The notes under the pieces were generated by a model. That model was not told where the DNA came from and ran no database searches. It was given only the letters and a program-made list of their open reading frames with translations. Source: Bradyrhizobium sp. AZCC 1721 (GTDB lineage Bacteria > Pseudomonadota > Alphaproteobacteria > Rhizobiales > Xanthobacteraceae). From it: 64,000 nucleotides of DNA. The stretch lies in the NCBI RefSeq assembly GCF_036924715.1, contig NZ_JAZHSB010000001.1, positions 2,967,001 to 3,031,000 on the forward strand, given 5' to 3'. Of the stretch, positions 29,444 through 37,581 are shown piece after piece. How positions within the stretch are numbered: position 1 is the first letter of the stretch; each line of letters begins with the position of its first letter. Both the position numbers and the translations under genes were made by a program.

Positions 29444-30007
29444 CTATTTGCAATCCGCCTTGCATTTCAAGTCCTCGGTGTCGGGTCGCCCATCGGCAAT
29501 GAAGCCTTCCGCGTTGGGCATCTTCACCTTCTTCAATTCCTGCGCATCCATGACCGCCTGCCGCGGGACGATGTCGTTGACGTAGAGCAGGTAGGCCACG
29601 ACCGAATAGACTTCGTCCGCCGTCAACGAGTTCGGCGCGGTGAACGGCATGGCTCGATTGACGTAGTCGAAGATCGTTGTTGCGTAGGGCCAGTAACTGC
29701 CGACCGTCTGAACGGGCTTTGGCGTCGCCAGCGTACCCTTGCCGCCCACGAGGCGGTCGAAGCCTTTCGCCGGGTTCTGTCCCTTCTCGCCATGACAGGC
29801 GGCGCATTGCTCGGCATAAACCTTCTCGCCTTGCTCGACGGTACCCTTGCCTGGCGGCAACCCGGCGCCGTCCGGCCGCACGTCGATGTCCCACCCGCGG
29901 ATCTGTTCCGAAGTGGCCGGCGTGCCGAGGCCGAGCCGCGCTTGCTGCGCGAGCGCAGAACCGGCGACGAAGAGCAGGGCAACAACGGAGGCGCTAAGTG
30001 CTCGCAT
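29444..30007 (-). CDS. Periplasmic monohaem c-type cytochrome
   Basis: The 187-residue protein has a signal peptide (MRALSASVVALLFVAGSALAQ) and one haem site CAACH near residue 67. A likely axial Met lies in RAMPFTAP. It would take electrons from the SoxC-like dehydrogenase whose gene it overlaps by 14 bases. It is much shorter than the dihaem SoxD of Paracoccus, so the pair is closer to a SorAB or monohaem arrangement. A Met 15 bases upstream is an alternative start. Confidence 0.85.
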   Translation of the reverse strand: MRALSASVVALLFVAGSALAQQARLGLGTPATSEQIRGWDIDVRPDGAGLPPGKGTVEQGEKVYAEQCAACHGEKGQNPAKGFDRLVGGKGTLATPKPVQTVGSYWPYATTIFDYVNRAMPFTAPNSLTADEVYSVVAYLLYVNDIVPRQAVMDAQELKKVKMPNAEGFIADGRPDTEDLKCKADCK

Positions 30008-31226
30008 TGGTGACGACTCCATCAGCAGCGACCTTCCAGCCTTGAATTGCATTGAAGTGGTACCGGGGATTTGTTCCCCGCGCGGCAATCAGGCTCGAAC
30101 GGGTGGGCTGCATCCAGCCCTTGTCGTCGTAAGCTCTGCTTTGGATCTCCAGAGGCTGGCCCTGCCAGTTGAATGGCAGTCGGAAACGGGTCAGGCATTT
30201 GTCGAGAACCGGCTCCTGGAGCCTGGTCCGCCGCCATGTGGTACCGCCGTCAACGGAAACGTCGACACACGTGACGTGGCCGCGTCCGGACCAAGCGATT
30301 CCAGAGATTTCGTAGAACCCCGGGGCGTTGAAGCTGCGATCGGCATTCGGGAAGGTCACCACGGACTTTACGTCGAATGCGAATTGATACGCCTTGCCGT
30401 TCGCAAGCAGGTTGGTGTAGCGCGCGGTCTCTTCTCGCGTATGCCACGGACGATCGCCGATCTTCAGGCGACGCAGCCATTTCACCGACATGTTTCCCTC
30501 GAAGCCCGGAAGGAATAGCCGGACGGGATAGTCTTGCTCCGGTCTCAGCATCTCGCCGTTCTGGGCATAGACAAGGAGCGCATCGTCGAGCGCCTTTTCA
30601 ATCGGCACACTGCGCGTCATGGCGGCCGCATCGGCGCCCTCGGCCAAGATCCATTTGGCGTCTGACTTCAGTCCGACCTCTCCCAAGATTGTCGAGAGCG
30701 GCACCCCGGTCCATTCGCAGCAGGACAACAGCCCGTGCGTGCGCTGGACAGAATGGTAGCCGGACTTTCTCCATTCGGTGGAGCTGTTACCGGAGCACTC
30801 CAGGAAGTGAATACGGGTGACCGCAGGAAACCGAAGGAGATCGTCCATCGTCAGGATCAGCGGCCGGTCTACCAGGCCGTGGACAAGCAAGCGATGCTGA
30901 TCGGGTGCGATTTCGGGCACGCCGGCGTGATGACGTTCGAAGACCAACCCATTTGGGGTAATGATGCCGTGCAGGTTCTGCAACGGCGTAACGCTAAAGG
31001 CCTCGGTGTCGGTGGCGCGGGGCTCCCGAATGCGGCGCACGACATCCTTCTCGAATTTCGACGGCAGTCCGTAGGCCGGCGACAGAATCGGTCTACCCTG
31101 TTCATGCATCCATTCGGGAACGTTCGGAGGAACGGTGCCGGCTTGGGCCTCGCGGGAATTGGAGGACAAGCCGCCGATTGCGATCGCCGCCCCCGATGCC
31201 AGGATTCTTCGTCGGCTTACGCTCAT
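29994..31226 (-). CDS. SoxC-like sulfite dehydrogenase, molybdopterin subunit
   Basis: Sulfite-oxidase-family enzyme oxidising sulfite or protein-bound sulfane in the periplasm. The 410-residue protein has a Tat signal (VSRRRILASGAA) and the molybdenum-ligand Cys144 in FLECSGNSS. The substrate loop is TGVPLSTILGEVG, and the C-terminal dimerisation domain includes FYEISGIAWSGRGHV. The start at 31226 has a strong GGGAGGG site; the frame extends another 165 bases upstream without homology. No soxAXYZB genes are nearby, so a full Sox thiosulfate pathway is not indicated here. It heads the minus-strand cluster. Confidence 0.9.
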   Translation of the reverse strand: MSVSRRRILASGAAIAIGGLSSNSREAQAGTVPPNVPEWMHEQGRPILSPAYGLPSKFEKDVVRRIREPRATDTEAFSVTPLQNLHGIITPNGLVFERHHAGVPEIAPDQHRLLVHGLVDRPLILTMDDLLRFPAVTRIHFLECSGNSSTEWRKSGYHSVQRTHGLLSCCEWTGVPLSTILGEVGLKSDAKWILAEGADAAAMTRSVPIEKALDDALLVYAQNGEMLRPEQDYPVRLFLPGFEGNMSVKWLRRLKIGDRPWHTREETARYTNLLANGKAYQFAFDVKSVVTFPNADRSFNAPGFYEISGIAWSGRGHVTCVDVSVDGGTTWRRTRLQEPVLDKCLTRFRLPFNWQGQPLEIQSRAYDDKGWMQPTRSSLIAARGTNPRYHFNAIQGWKVAADGVVTNAST

Positions 31227-31250
31227 TGCGCTTTCCCTCCCTAGGTCTCG

Positions 31251-31268
31251 GTAGCGCCTGCGTAGCGC
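31251..31268. promoter_or_regulatory. Candidate AraC operator: 11-bp-phased direct repeat
   Basis: GTAGCGC occurs at 31251-31257 and again at 31262-31268, one helical turn apart, 25 bases upstream of the soxC-like start. AraC-type regulators bind such phased direct half-sites, and an AraC gene is divergent. A short inverted repeat (GCCCGC / GCGGGC, 31294-31310) lies in the same intergenic region. Suggestive only. Confidence 0.3.
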
Positions 31269-31379
31269 GCTGGACTGAACGGCACTTGCACTGGCCCGCC
31301 AGCAGCGGGCTGCCTTCACTCCCCTCAGCCTAAGAACAAACCACTGGTGTTTCCCTCTACAAAATGCCAATTTATATCG

Positions 31380-32204
31380 ATGAAACGTCACAAATCGCGC
31401 AAAAACGTTGGATGGAAGCCACTCGATAGCCCGCGAGGTCTTGGATCACCCGAGCCTCTGATCGTCCGGGTCCAGTCGCTTCCTGCGAGAAGCTACTTTG
31501 CCGAGCACAGCCACACCTGGAATCAACTCGTCTACGCGATTTCCGGCGCGCTCACCGTCAACGCCGACGGAAGAAGTCTCGTCATTTCCCCAGAACAGGC
31601 CGTCTGGCTGCCGACCGGTACCAAACACTCGGTCGGCTCCCTCATGGGCGCGGAATTCCGAAGCCTCTGGGTAGCCGATGACGCAAGCCAAGGAATGACC
31701 TCCGGGACGGCGGTCATTCATGTATCCGCGCTTCTGCGGGCACTCATCATAGAGGCCGTATCGCTCAAACAAGAAGATCGTCACTACGCCGACCGCGTTA
31801 CCGCACTCATCCTCGAGCAGTTGCGACGGGCAACGCCCATCTCGGGAGCCCTCCCATGGCCTACCCACCCGGCCTTGCTTGCACTTTGTGAGAACCTTTA
31901 TGCCGATCCCGCCAATCCCCGTCACAGTGACAAGTGGGGGCTTGAGATCGGGATGTCGCCGCGAACGCTGACCCGACGCTTTGAGAGCGAAGTCGGCATG
32001 AGCTTGCGCACCTGGCGTCAGCGTCTGCGCCTTTTCAAGGCGATAGAAATGTTGGGCAGCGACCTTCCGATCACGGAGATCGCACTACGCCTTGGTTATT
32101 CCTCGGCGTCAGCATTCATATTCATGTTTCGCTCGGAAATGAGAGTTAGTCCTCTTCAATATAGACGCAATCTAAGCCACGTAGCTGGTAGTGGGGCCGC
32201 ATGA
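31380..32204 (+). CDS. AraC-family transcriptional regulator with cupin sensor
   Basis: The 274-residue protein has an N-terminal cupin-type sensing domain (HSHTWNQLVYAISGALTV, metal-type His pair near residue 44). The C-terminal AraC domain has two helix-turn-helix units: GMSPRTLTRRFESEVGMS and ITEIALRLGYSSASAFIFMFR. It is divergent from the SoxC-like cluster with a 153 bp shared regulatory region, so it probably controls that cluster. Ligand unknown. The ATG at 31380 is chosen; an upstream frame start at 31347 lies in the regulatory region. Confidence 0.9.
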   Translation: MKRHKSRKNVGWKPLDSPRGLGSPEPLIVRVQSLPARSYFAEHSHTWNQLVYAISGALTVNADGRSLVISPEQAVWLPTGTKHSVGSLMGAEFRSLWVADDASQGMTSGTAVIHVSALLRALIIEAVSLKQEDRHYADRVTALILEQLRRATPISGALPWPTHPALLALCENLYADPANPRHSDKWGLEIGMSPRTLTRRFESEVGMSLRTWRQRLRLFKAIEMLGSDLPITEIALRLGYSSASAFIFMFRSEMRVSPLQYRRNLSHVAGSGAA

Positions 32205-32225
32205 AGCGCAGGGTCGAACTCGGCG

Positions 32226-33761
32226 TCAGAAGTCGGGTGCTTCCTCACGCGCGGTTCGCGCCTGGTGACGCAGGTGCTGCCAGACAGCCAGGGCGACCGA
32301 TAGCGCCGCACAGAACAGTAGCGCGCCGGAAATCGGCCGCGTGAAGAACAGCAGCGGGTTGTCGTCCGTCATGATCGCCCGAATAAGGTTGATCTCGATC
32401 TGATCGCCGAGGATGAGGCCGAGGATGAGCGGAGCCAACGGAAATCCGCCCTTCACCAGCGCATAGCCGAACACACCAAAGATGAGCAGGACATACACGC
32501 TCTGCATCGTGTTGTTGAGCGCGTAAGCACCGATCACGCAAAGCACCAGCACGATGGGCGCAAGCACCGCGAGCCTGACCCGGGTGATCTGAAGCATGAA
32601 TAGCGCGCCCGCGGCCAGGATCAGCACCATAAGCAGGTGTGCCAAAATGTATGCGGCGTAGATACCGTAGGCGAGGGCGGGTTGCTGGGAGACGAACAGC
32701 GGCCCCGACTGGATGCCGTGGATCGTCATGGCGCCCAGCATGACGGCGGTCACGGCGTCGCCCGGGATGCCGAACGCCATGATGGTCACCAGCGAGCCGC
32801 CGACATTGGCATTGTTGGACGACTCAGAGGCGATGATGCCCTCGGGGATGCCTGTGCCGAAACGCTCGGGGTGGCGCGAGAACTTCTTCGCCTGGTCGTA
32901 GGCCAGCATATTGGCGGCGCTGCCGCCGATCGCCGGCAATACGCCGATCAGGATGCCGACGACCGTCGACCACAAGAGCAGGAACGGACGGCCGAGGATT
33001 TCGCCGATCACCTTGAGGTGGGAAACCCCAAGGGAAACCCCAAGACTCGGTTGCGCGGCCAGAACGGCCTCGGGCGTCTTTGGCGCTCTTGTCTTCTCGA
33101 TGTCGGACATGATCTGTGCGAAGGCAAAGATCCCGATCAGCACCGGCAGGAACGGGAAGCCGCCGCTGATGAACTCGGACCCGAAGGTGAAGCGCGGCAC
33201 GCTGCCGATCGGGTCCGTGCCGATGACGGTGATCAGGAGGCCAATGGCGGTCGACAGCAGGCCCTTGATGAACGAGGACTCGGCCAGACCCGCCACCATC
33301 GCCATGGCCAGCACGAACAGCGAGAAATACTCCCACGGTCCGAACTGAAGTGCGATGGCCGCGAGCGGCCCGGTCACCAGGATCAGGAACAGCCCGCCGA
33401 GCAGCCCGCCGAAGAACGACGACCACACGCCGAGCCAGATCGCCCGGCCGGGCGCGCCACCCCGCGCCATCGGAAAGCCGTCGAAGGTCGTGGCGATCGC
33501 CGAAGGCGTGCCCGGAATTCCGAGCAGACACGCGGTGACCAGGCCGCCGGCGGAGCCGCCGACATAGACGCCGGTCATCGCGGCCAGCCCCTGCAGAGGA
33601 TCGAGACCATAGGTGAACGGCAGGATGACGATGATCGTCATCGTGATGGTGACGCCCGGCAGTGCACCGCCGATGACGCCAATGAGCGTGCCCGCGAACA
33701 GCGGAACGAGATAATTCCACTGCAGCACCGTCAGCAGCCCATGTCCCAAAAGCTCGAACAT
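32226..33761 (-). CDS. tctA: Tripartite tricarboxylate transporter, large membrane subunit
   Basis: The 511-residue, twelve-helix permease has the TctA hallmarks GALPGVTITMTIIVILPFTYGLDP near the N terminus and, in the second half, GVLPAIGGSAANMLAYDQ and GIPGDAVTAVML. It carries a di- or tricarboxylate into the cell using the ion gradient, with TctB as small membrane subunit and TctC as periplasmic binder. It starts 3 bases after the tctB stop and closes the tctC-tctB-tctA operon. It converges on the AraC gene. Confidence 0.95.
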   Translation of the reverse strand: MFELLGHGLLTVLQWNYLVPLFAGTLIGVIGGALPGVTITMTIIVILPFTYGLDPLQGLAAMTGVYVGGSAGGLVTACLLGIPGTPSAIATTFDGFPMARGGAPGRAIWLGVWSSFFGGLLGGLFLILVTGPLAAIALQFGPWEYFSLFVLAMAMVAGLAESSFIKGLLSTAIGLLITVIGTDPIGSVPRFTFGSEFISGGFPFLPVLIGIFAFAQIMSDIEKTRAPKTPEAVLAAQPSLGVSLGVSHLKVIGEILGRPFLLLWSTVVGILIGVLPAIGGSAANMLAYDQAKKFSRHPERFGTGIPEGIIASESSNNANVGGSLVTIMAFGIPGDAVTAVMLGAMTIHGIQSGPLFVSQQPALAYGIYAAYILAHLLMVLILAAGALFMLQITRVRLAVLAPIVLVLCVIGAYALNNTMQSVYVLLIFGVFGYALVKGGFPLAPLILGLILGDQIEINLIRAIMTDDNPLLFFTRPISGALLFCAALSVALAVWQHLRHQARTAREEAPDF

Positions 33762-33764
33762 GGC

Positions 33765-34247
33765 CTACCAGTTTGTCCAGCTACCGCGAGGAAGCAGCAC
33801 CGTGAGATACCGCTCGAAGACCAGATACGTCACCGCCGACGTGCCAATCGCTATTGCCGCGAGGACCGCCCATTGGCGCCAGGTCGTAGGCCTCTCGAGT
33901 GTCGCTTGCAACGCGGCGACGAACAGGACGGTGGCGATGCGATAGCCGAGCAGAGGCAGAAGTACCAGGTAGAGCGCGACAATGACGAAGGCGAGCGCGA
34001 CCAGGCCATAGGCCCGTTGCGGCTGCGCCGGAACTGGGACGTCGGCCGGCTCAGCGCGCGGTGCGACCAGATCCTGCACGATCAGCGCCGCGCTGGTCAC
34101 GGCCATGAAGATCAGAACGATGCGCGGATAGAAGCCGGGACCGACCGGCACCAGCGGCAGTTGCGGAAGTCCAAACGATTGCACGAGCAGAGCCAGACTG
34201 ACCGCGAGGAAGATCAATCCGGCAAGGCTATCGCGGCCAAGTCTCAT
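33765..34247 (-). CDS. tctB: Tripartite tricarboxylate transporter, small membrane subunit
   Basis: The 160-residue protein has four hydrophobic helices and the TctB start pattern (DSLAGLIFLAVSLALLVQS). It shows little motif conservation, as is usual, so the call rests on its place between tctC and tctA. Its start overlaps the tctC stop by 4 bases, which is direct evidence of translational coupling. It forms the inner-membrane complex with TctA. Confidence 0.92.
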   Translation of the reverse strand: MRLGRDSLAGLIFLAVSLALLVQSFGLPQLPLVPVGPGFYPRIVLIFMAVTSAALIVQDLVAPRAEPADVPVPAQPQRAYGLVALAFVIVALYLVLLPLLGYRIATVLFVAALQATLERPTTWRQWAVLAAIAIGTSAVTYLVFERYLTVLLPRGSWTNW

Positions 34248-35197
34248 TGCTTGGCAAGACCGAGCTCGGTCATGATCACCTTGCTCTCCCGGTCGAGCTT
34301 GTCGAGGAATGGACCGTATTCGGCGGCGTTGAGATAGGAGACGCGCGTGCCTTGCTTCTTCATCGCGTCCGCAAACTCCGCCTCCTTGGCGGCTTTTCCG
34401 CAGGCCTCGTCCAGCTTGGCGCGTACCGCGGCCGGCGTGCCCTTCGGTACTATCAGGCCGCGCAAAACCGCGTAGACGATGTCCATGCCGAGCTCCTTCA
34501 GCGTCGGCACGTCAGGGGCTTCGGGATCGCGCTTTTCGGCAGCAATGGCAAGAAACTTGAGCTGCCCTGCATCGACCTTGCCCTTCTGCGTCAGGTTGGA
34601 ATCCGTCAAATCGACATGGCCGCCGAGAATGGCATTCATGCGCGGCGCGAGGCCTTCATAGGAGACGTACTTGAACTTGACGCCGGCCGCCTTTTCGATG
34701 AGCGCCGGGAATATGTGGCTGGTCGATCCGAGGGTCGCCCCCACGGTGATCTGGCCCGGACGCTTCTTGGCGTCTTCGGCAAGCTCGGCCCAGGTCTTCC
34801 AGGGCGTCTTGGGGCTCGCCGTCAGGACCGATGGCGTCGCAGAGAGCAGGCAGATCGGCTCAAAGTCGCTGTATTTGACGTCTGTGACGCCGGCATAGTG
34901 CACAAGGTGGATGTAGTCGTGCACCGCATAAAGCGTATAGCCGTCCGGCGGCGAGCCCTTGGCTTCGCGCGCCCCGACGGTGCCGGAGGCGCCCGTGACG
35001 TTGGCGATCACGATTGGCTGACCGATATGCTTCTGTAGAAGCGGCGCAAATGGACGAAAGATGTTGTCCGTATCGCCGCCTGCCGCCCACGGCACGATCA
35101 TCTTGATCGGGCGCTCAGGATAGTTTTGAGCCGCGGCCGGCATGGCCATCGCGGCCAAGGCTGCTGTCAACGCCAAACTGCGGAGCACTGCCCTCAT
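34244..35197 (-). CDS. tctC: Tripartite tricarboxylate transporter, substrate-binding protein
   Basis: The 317-residue periplasmic protein has a signal peptide (ending MPAAAQ, residue 23). The family opening NYPERPIKMIVPWAAGGDTDN is close to that of the orphan Bug protein at 18115. It starts the tctCBA operon with a GGGAG ribosome site. Ligand likely a carboxylate, unspecified. No sensor kinase pair tctDE lies nearby. Confidence 0.94.
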   Translation of the reverse strand: MRAVLRSLALTAALAAMAMPAAAQNYPERPIKMIVPWAAGGDTDNIFRPFAPLLQKHIGQPIVIANVTGASGTVGAREAKGSPPDGYTLYAVHDYIHLVHYAGVTDVKYSDFEPICLLSATPSVLTASPKTPWKTWAELAEDAKKRPGQITVGATLGSTSHIFPALIEKAAGVKFKYVSYEGLAPRMNAILGGHVDLTDSNLTQKGKVDAGQLKFLAIAAEKRDPEAPDVPTLKELGMDIVYAVLRGLIVPKGTPAAVRAKLDEACGKAAKEAEFADAMKKQGTRVSYLNAAEYGPFLDKLDRESKVIMTELGLAKQ

Positions 35198-35440
35198 GAC
35201 GCATCTCCCTATCGCCGTTGATTGTTTTTCTTTCGATCATAGCAAGACGCCAGCACTTCGCAAACAATGATGCGACAAGGATGGTCCGGCGGCGTGTGCA
35301 GCGCACCGCCAATCCAAATTCGGGCTGAGTCCACCGGTGCCCTGAGACGCCTCGCGGAGTATCCTAAGCGGCTGCTTGTGCGTCACGCCGCGTGCGGATT
35401 TTGGGAATGTCGCCCCGGAGGGACAACACTCACGAGCTTA

Positions 35441-35471
35441 AGCGGTCCCGGCAGATCCGGGACCGCTTTTT
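35441..35471 (+). terminator. Orphan rho-independent terminator
   Basis: AGCGGTCCCGG (35441-35451) and CCGGGACCGCT (35457-35467) form a perfect 11-bp stem with a 5-base loop. A T-run TTTTTGTTT follows directly. No plus-strand gene ends upstream: the nearest upstream gene is the divergent tctC. See findings for the small RNA reading. Confidence 0.75.
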
Positions 35472-35491
35472 GTTTGGGCCCCCGTTACAAC

Positions 35492-35758
35492 TCATTCAGC
35501 GGGTGGCTCACGCCTTTCCCTGAACGGGTCGGCGGCGTCATCGTGACCGCTACGGCTGCTGAAGAACATCAAGGCCATCAGCCCGCAGCCGATCAGGAGT
35601 GAAAAGAACGTTCCGAGTCCAAGGGCGATCCAGCCGTGCTTATCCATTACGGCGTCGCTCGTGGCATTCCACACCGATACAGCCCATACGCCAGTGAGGC
35701 CAAGCAGGGCTAGCAAGATCACGAGAAGACCAACCTGTCCGAAGCTAAGATTCCGCAT
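35492..35758 (-). CDS. Small two-helix inner-membrane protein
   Basis: The 88-residue protein has hydrophobic helices at about residues 8-28 and 45-66, then a charged tail (SSRSGHDDAADPF). The region before the first helix is short. It overlaps the end of the next minus-strand reading frame by 14 bases, suggesting an operon of two small genes. I recognise no family. Confidence 0.6.
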   Translation of the reverse strand: MRNLSFGQVGLLVILLALLGLTGVWAVSVWNATSDAVMDKHGWIALGLGTFFSLLIGCGLMALMFFSSRSGHDDAADPFRERREPPAE

Positions 35759-36029
35759 GAGGGGACCCTTTCCAGCACACTGGGGAACGTGGGCAGTCAG
35801 AATCTAATCCTAGCCAAGACTGATGCTTGGCGCGCCATTTCGGGCCGGGGCCGCGCATGTAGTGCAGCTCGGGCCGGTAGCTATTGCGTATATCCATAAC
35901 CAGGTTGTGAATGATGCTGGCGAAGTCAGAGACTGTCTCAGCCGCCTTGCGAGCAGAATCAGATATTGCGGACCAGCGCGCAGAATCGGGTGCAATCGCA
36001 CGGGGTCCGACGATGCTTTTCCAGATCAT
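35745..36029 (-). CDS. Small soluble protein, unknown function
   Basis: The 94-residue frame begins MIWKSIVGPRAIAPD at 36029 behind GGAGAAAAAAG, a good ribosome site, and it overlaps the following small membrane gene. The frame continues upstream to 36203 but the extension is low-complexity and has no ribosome site. The Ala/Ser-rich N-terminal half could form helices; the C-terminal half holds two Cys. No domain recognised. Confidence 0.48.
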   Translation of the reverse strand: MIWKSIVGPRAIAPDSARWSAISDSARKAAETVSDFASIIHNLVMDIRNSYRPELHYMRGPGPKWRAKHQSWLGLDSDCPRSPVCWKGSPHAES

Positions 36030-36286
36030 CTTTTTTCTCCGTCCGGTTCGATGTGGGTACCGTGATGATCTAGCGGATCGGAGCTGTGGCTGCGCCAGAG
36101 CGATTGCCCTGCCTGTAGAGCGATTGCTGCTAGCGCCTGCGCCCTCGCGTGCTCTTTGCGCGTCCGCCCTGCAAGACCGCTGCGAGAGACTCGGCCTCAT
36201 CATTTGCAGACTTGCAGTTAGTTCTCGCAGCAGGGTTCGAAGCCGCTATAATGGGGGCGGTTGCGACATGATTTGGCGAATGGGCC

Positions 36287-37210
36287 ATGGTGGCAACGAA
36301 CGATCAGATCGTCACCGTGTTCGGCGGAACCGGCTTTCTGGGCCGCCGCATCGTTCGACAACTGCGCTCACGCGGATTTCCTGTTCGGACCGCGTCAAGG
36401 CATCCCGATCACGGCTACACCTTGCCTGGCGCCGAAGACCCGCAACTTCAATCCGTAGAGGCGAACATTCACGACGAGCGGTCGGTCGCGGAGGCGCTTG
36501 CCGGCGCTTACGGCGTCGTGAATGCGGTCAGTCTTTACATCGAGCGCGGAGCGGAGACTTTTCAATCCGTTCACGTCGAGGCCGCCCGGCGGGTAGCCAT
36601 TCAAGCGCACAGGGCTGGCGTCAAAAGGCTGGTCCACATTTCGGGAATCGGCTCCGATGCCACCTCCCAATCGCGCTACATCCGGAAGCGTGGCGAGGGC
36701 GAACTGGCGGTCCGGACGGCGTTCGCCGAGGCAACTTTGATCCGTCCGGCGGTGATGTTCGGACCGGACGACGCGTTTCTCGTCGTCATCCTCAAGCTGC
36801 TCCGCCAGCTTCCCGTCTATCCGATGTTCGGCCGCGGCGTGACCAGACTGCAGCCGGCCTGTGTGGATGATGTTGCTGACGCGATTGGCCGGATCATGCA
36901 GCGCGCCGAGACGACTGACATCTTCGAGTTCGGCGGCCCCCGCGTCTATTCTTACGAGGAGTTGCTGAGAGCCGTGGCGCACCAAGCCGGACTCGCACCT
37001 CGACTGATTCCAGTCCCGTTTGTCGCTTGGCATGCACTGGCATGGGCCTCCGAAACGCTCCGGATTCCATTCCTCACGCGCAATCAAGTGGAGCTGATGG
37101 AAATCGACACGGTGTCATCGCCAGATATGCCTGGATTTGCCGAGCTTGGGATATCGCCGCACTCGGTCGAGGCAATACTCCAGAAGATGCTGTCTGATTC
37201 CGGAGCATGA
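36287..37210 (+). CDS. NAD(P)-binding protein, NDUFA9/atypical SDR type
   Basis: The 307-residue protein has the Rossmann nucleotide motif TVFGGTGFLGRRIV at residues 9-22, the conserved HISGIGSD, and RPAVMFGPDDAF. It is of the complex I NDUFA9-like atypical SDR group, which bind NAD(P) but often lack the Tyr-Lys catalytic pair. Here the usual YxxxK position shows YIRKRGEGE, so ordinary SDR catalysis is doubtful. The role may be assembly of complex I or quinone synthesis, but this is inference. Monocistronic; the C terminus is complete. Confidence 0.85.
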   Translation: MVATNDQIVTVFGGTGFLGRRIVRQLRSRGFPVRTASRHPDHGYTLPGAEDPQLQSVEANIHDERSVAEALAGAYGVVNAVSLYIERGAETFQSVHVEAARRVAIQAHRAGVKRLVHISGIGSDATSQSRYIRKRGEGELAVRTAFAEATLIRPAVMFGPDDAFLVVILKLLRQLPVYPMFGRGVTRLQPACVDDVADAIGRIMQRAETTDIFEFGGPRVYSYEELLRAVAHQAGLAPRLIPVPFVAWHALAWASETLRIPFLTRNQVELMEIDTVSSPDMPGFAELGISPHSVEAILQKMLSDSGA

Positions 37211-37347
37211 GACGCCTCGACCAATCCGCGTCAACGGACGCCGGGTTGGTCGATGTTGCGCTCAAGATGAGGAACCAACCTTTGGAGACCCCGTTATTGA
37301 ATTTAATCAATGCGAGGGCGACCGCGTCATAAGTGAAGGCGGACATC

Positions 37348-37581
37348 ATGGCTACATGTGAAACCTGCGGCAATGACTATGACAAGTCCTTTCAGGTCAC
37401 AATGAACGGCAAGGCGCACACCTTCGATAGTTTCGAGTGCGCCATTCATGCGCTCGCGCCGACCTGCGATCATTGCGGCATCCGCATCGTCGGGCACGGA
37501 TTGGAGAAGTCCGGCACGTTCTTCTGCTGCGAGCATTGCGCCGAAAGGGAAGGCGTCAAAGGGCTGCGTGATCGAATCTAG
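37348..37581 (+). CDS. Small Cys-rich zinc-binding protein
   Basis: The 77-residue protein has several Cys pairs: CETCGND near the N terminus, one Cys in FECAI, CDHCG, and CCEHCAE. These could make two treble-clef or ribbon zinc sites. The ATG at 37348 is chosen over a GTG 15 bases upstream because MATCETCG starts the first zinc knuckle. A metallothionein-like or protein-quality role is possible; I cannot name the family. Confidence 0.65.
   Translation: MATCETCGNDYDKSFQVTMNGKAHTFDSFECAIHALAPTCDHCGIRIVGHGLEKSGTFFCCEHCAEREGVKGLRDRI

Noticed and set aside
28158..29894. A continuous 578-codon frame that would fuse the MFS protein to upstream sequence
   Set aside because: The first 172 residues lie out of frame inside the cytochrome c gene and are low-complexity. 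MFS homology starts at 29378 with its own ribosome site.
32637..34337. A 566-codon plus-strand open frame opposite tctA and tctB
   Set aside because: It is antisense to two genes with clear TctAB motifs and an operon overlap. Its own translation is low-complexity (Arg, Gln, Asp) as expected of a GC-rich frame shadow.
35267..35602. A 111-codon plus-strand frame over the orphan terminator
   Set aside because: It runs through the terminator hairpin and opposite the small membrane gene; no ribosome site or motif.
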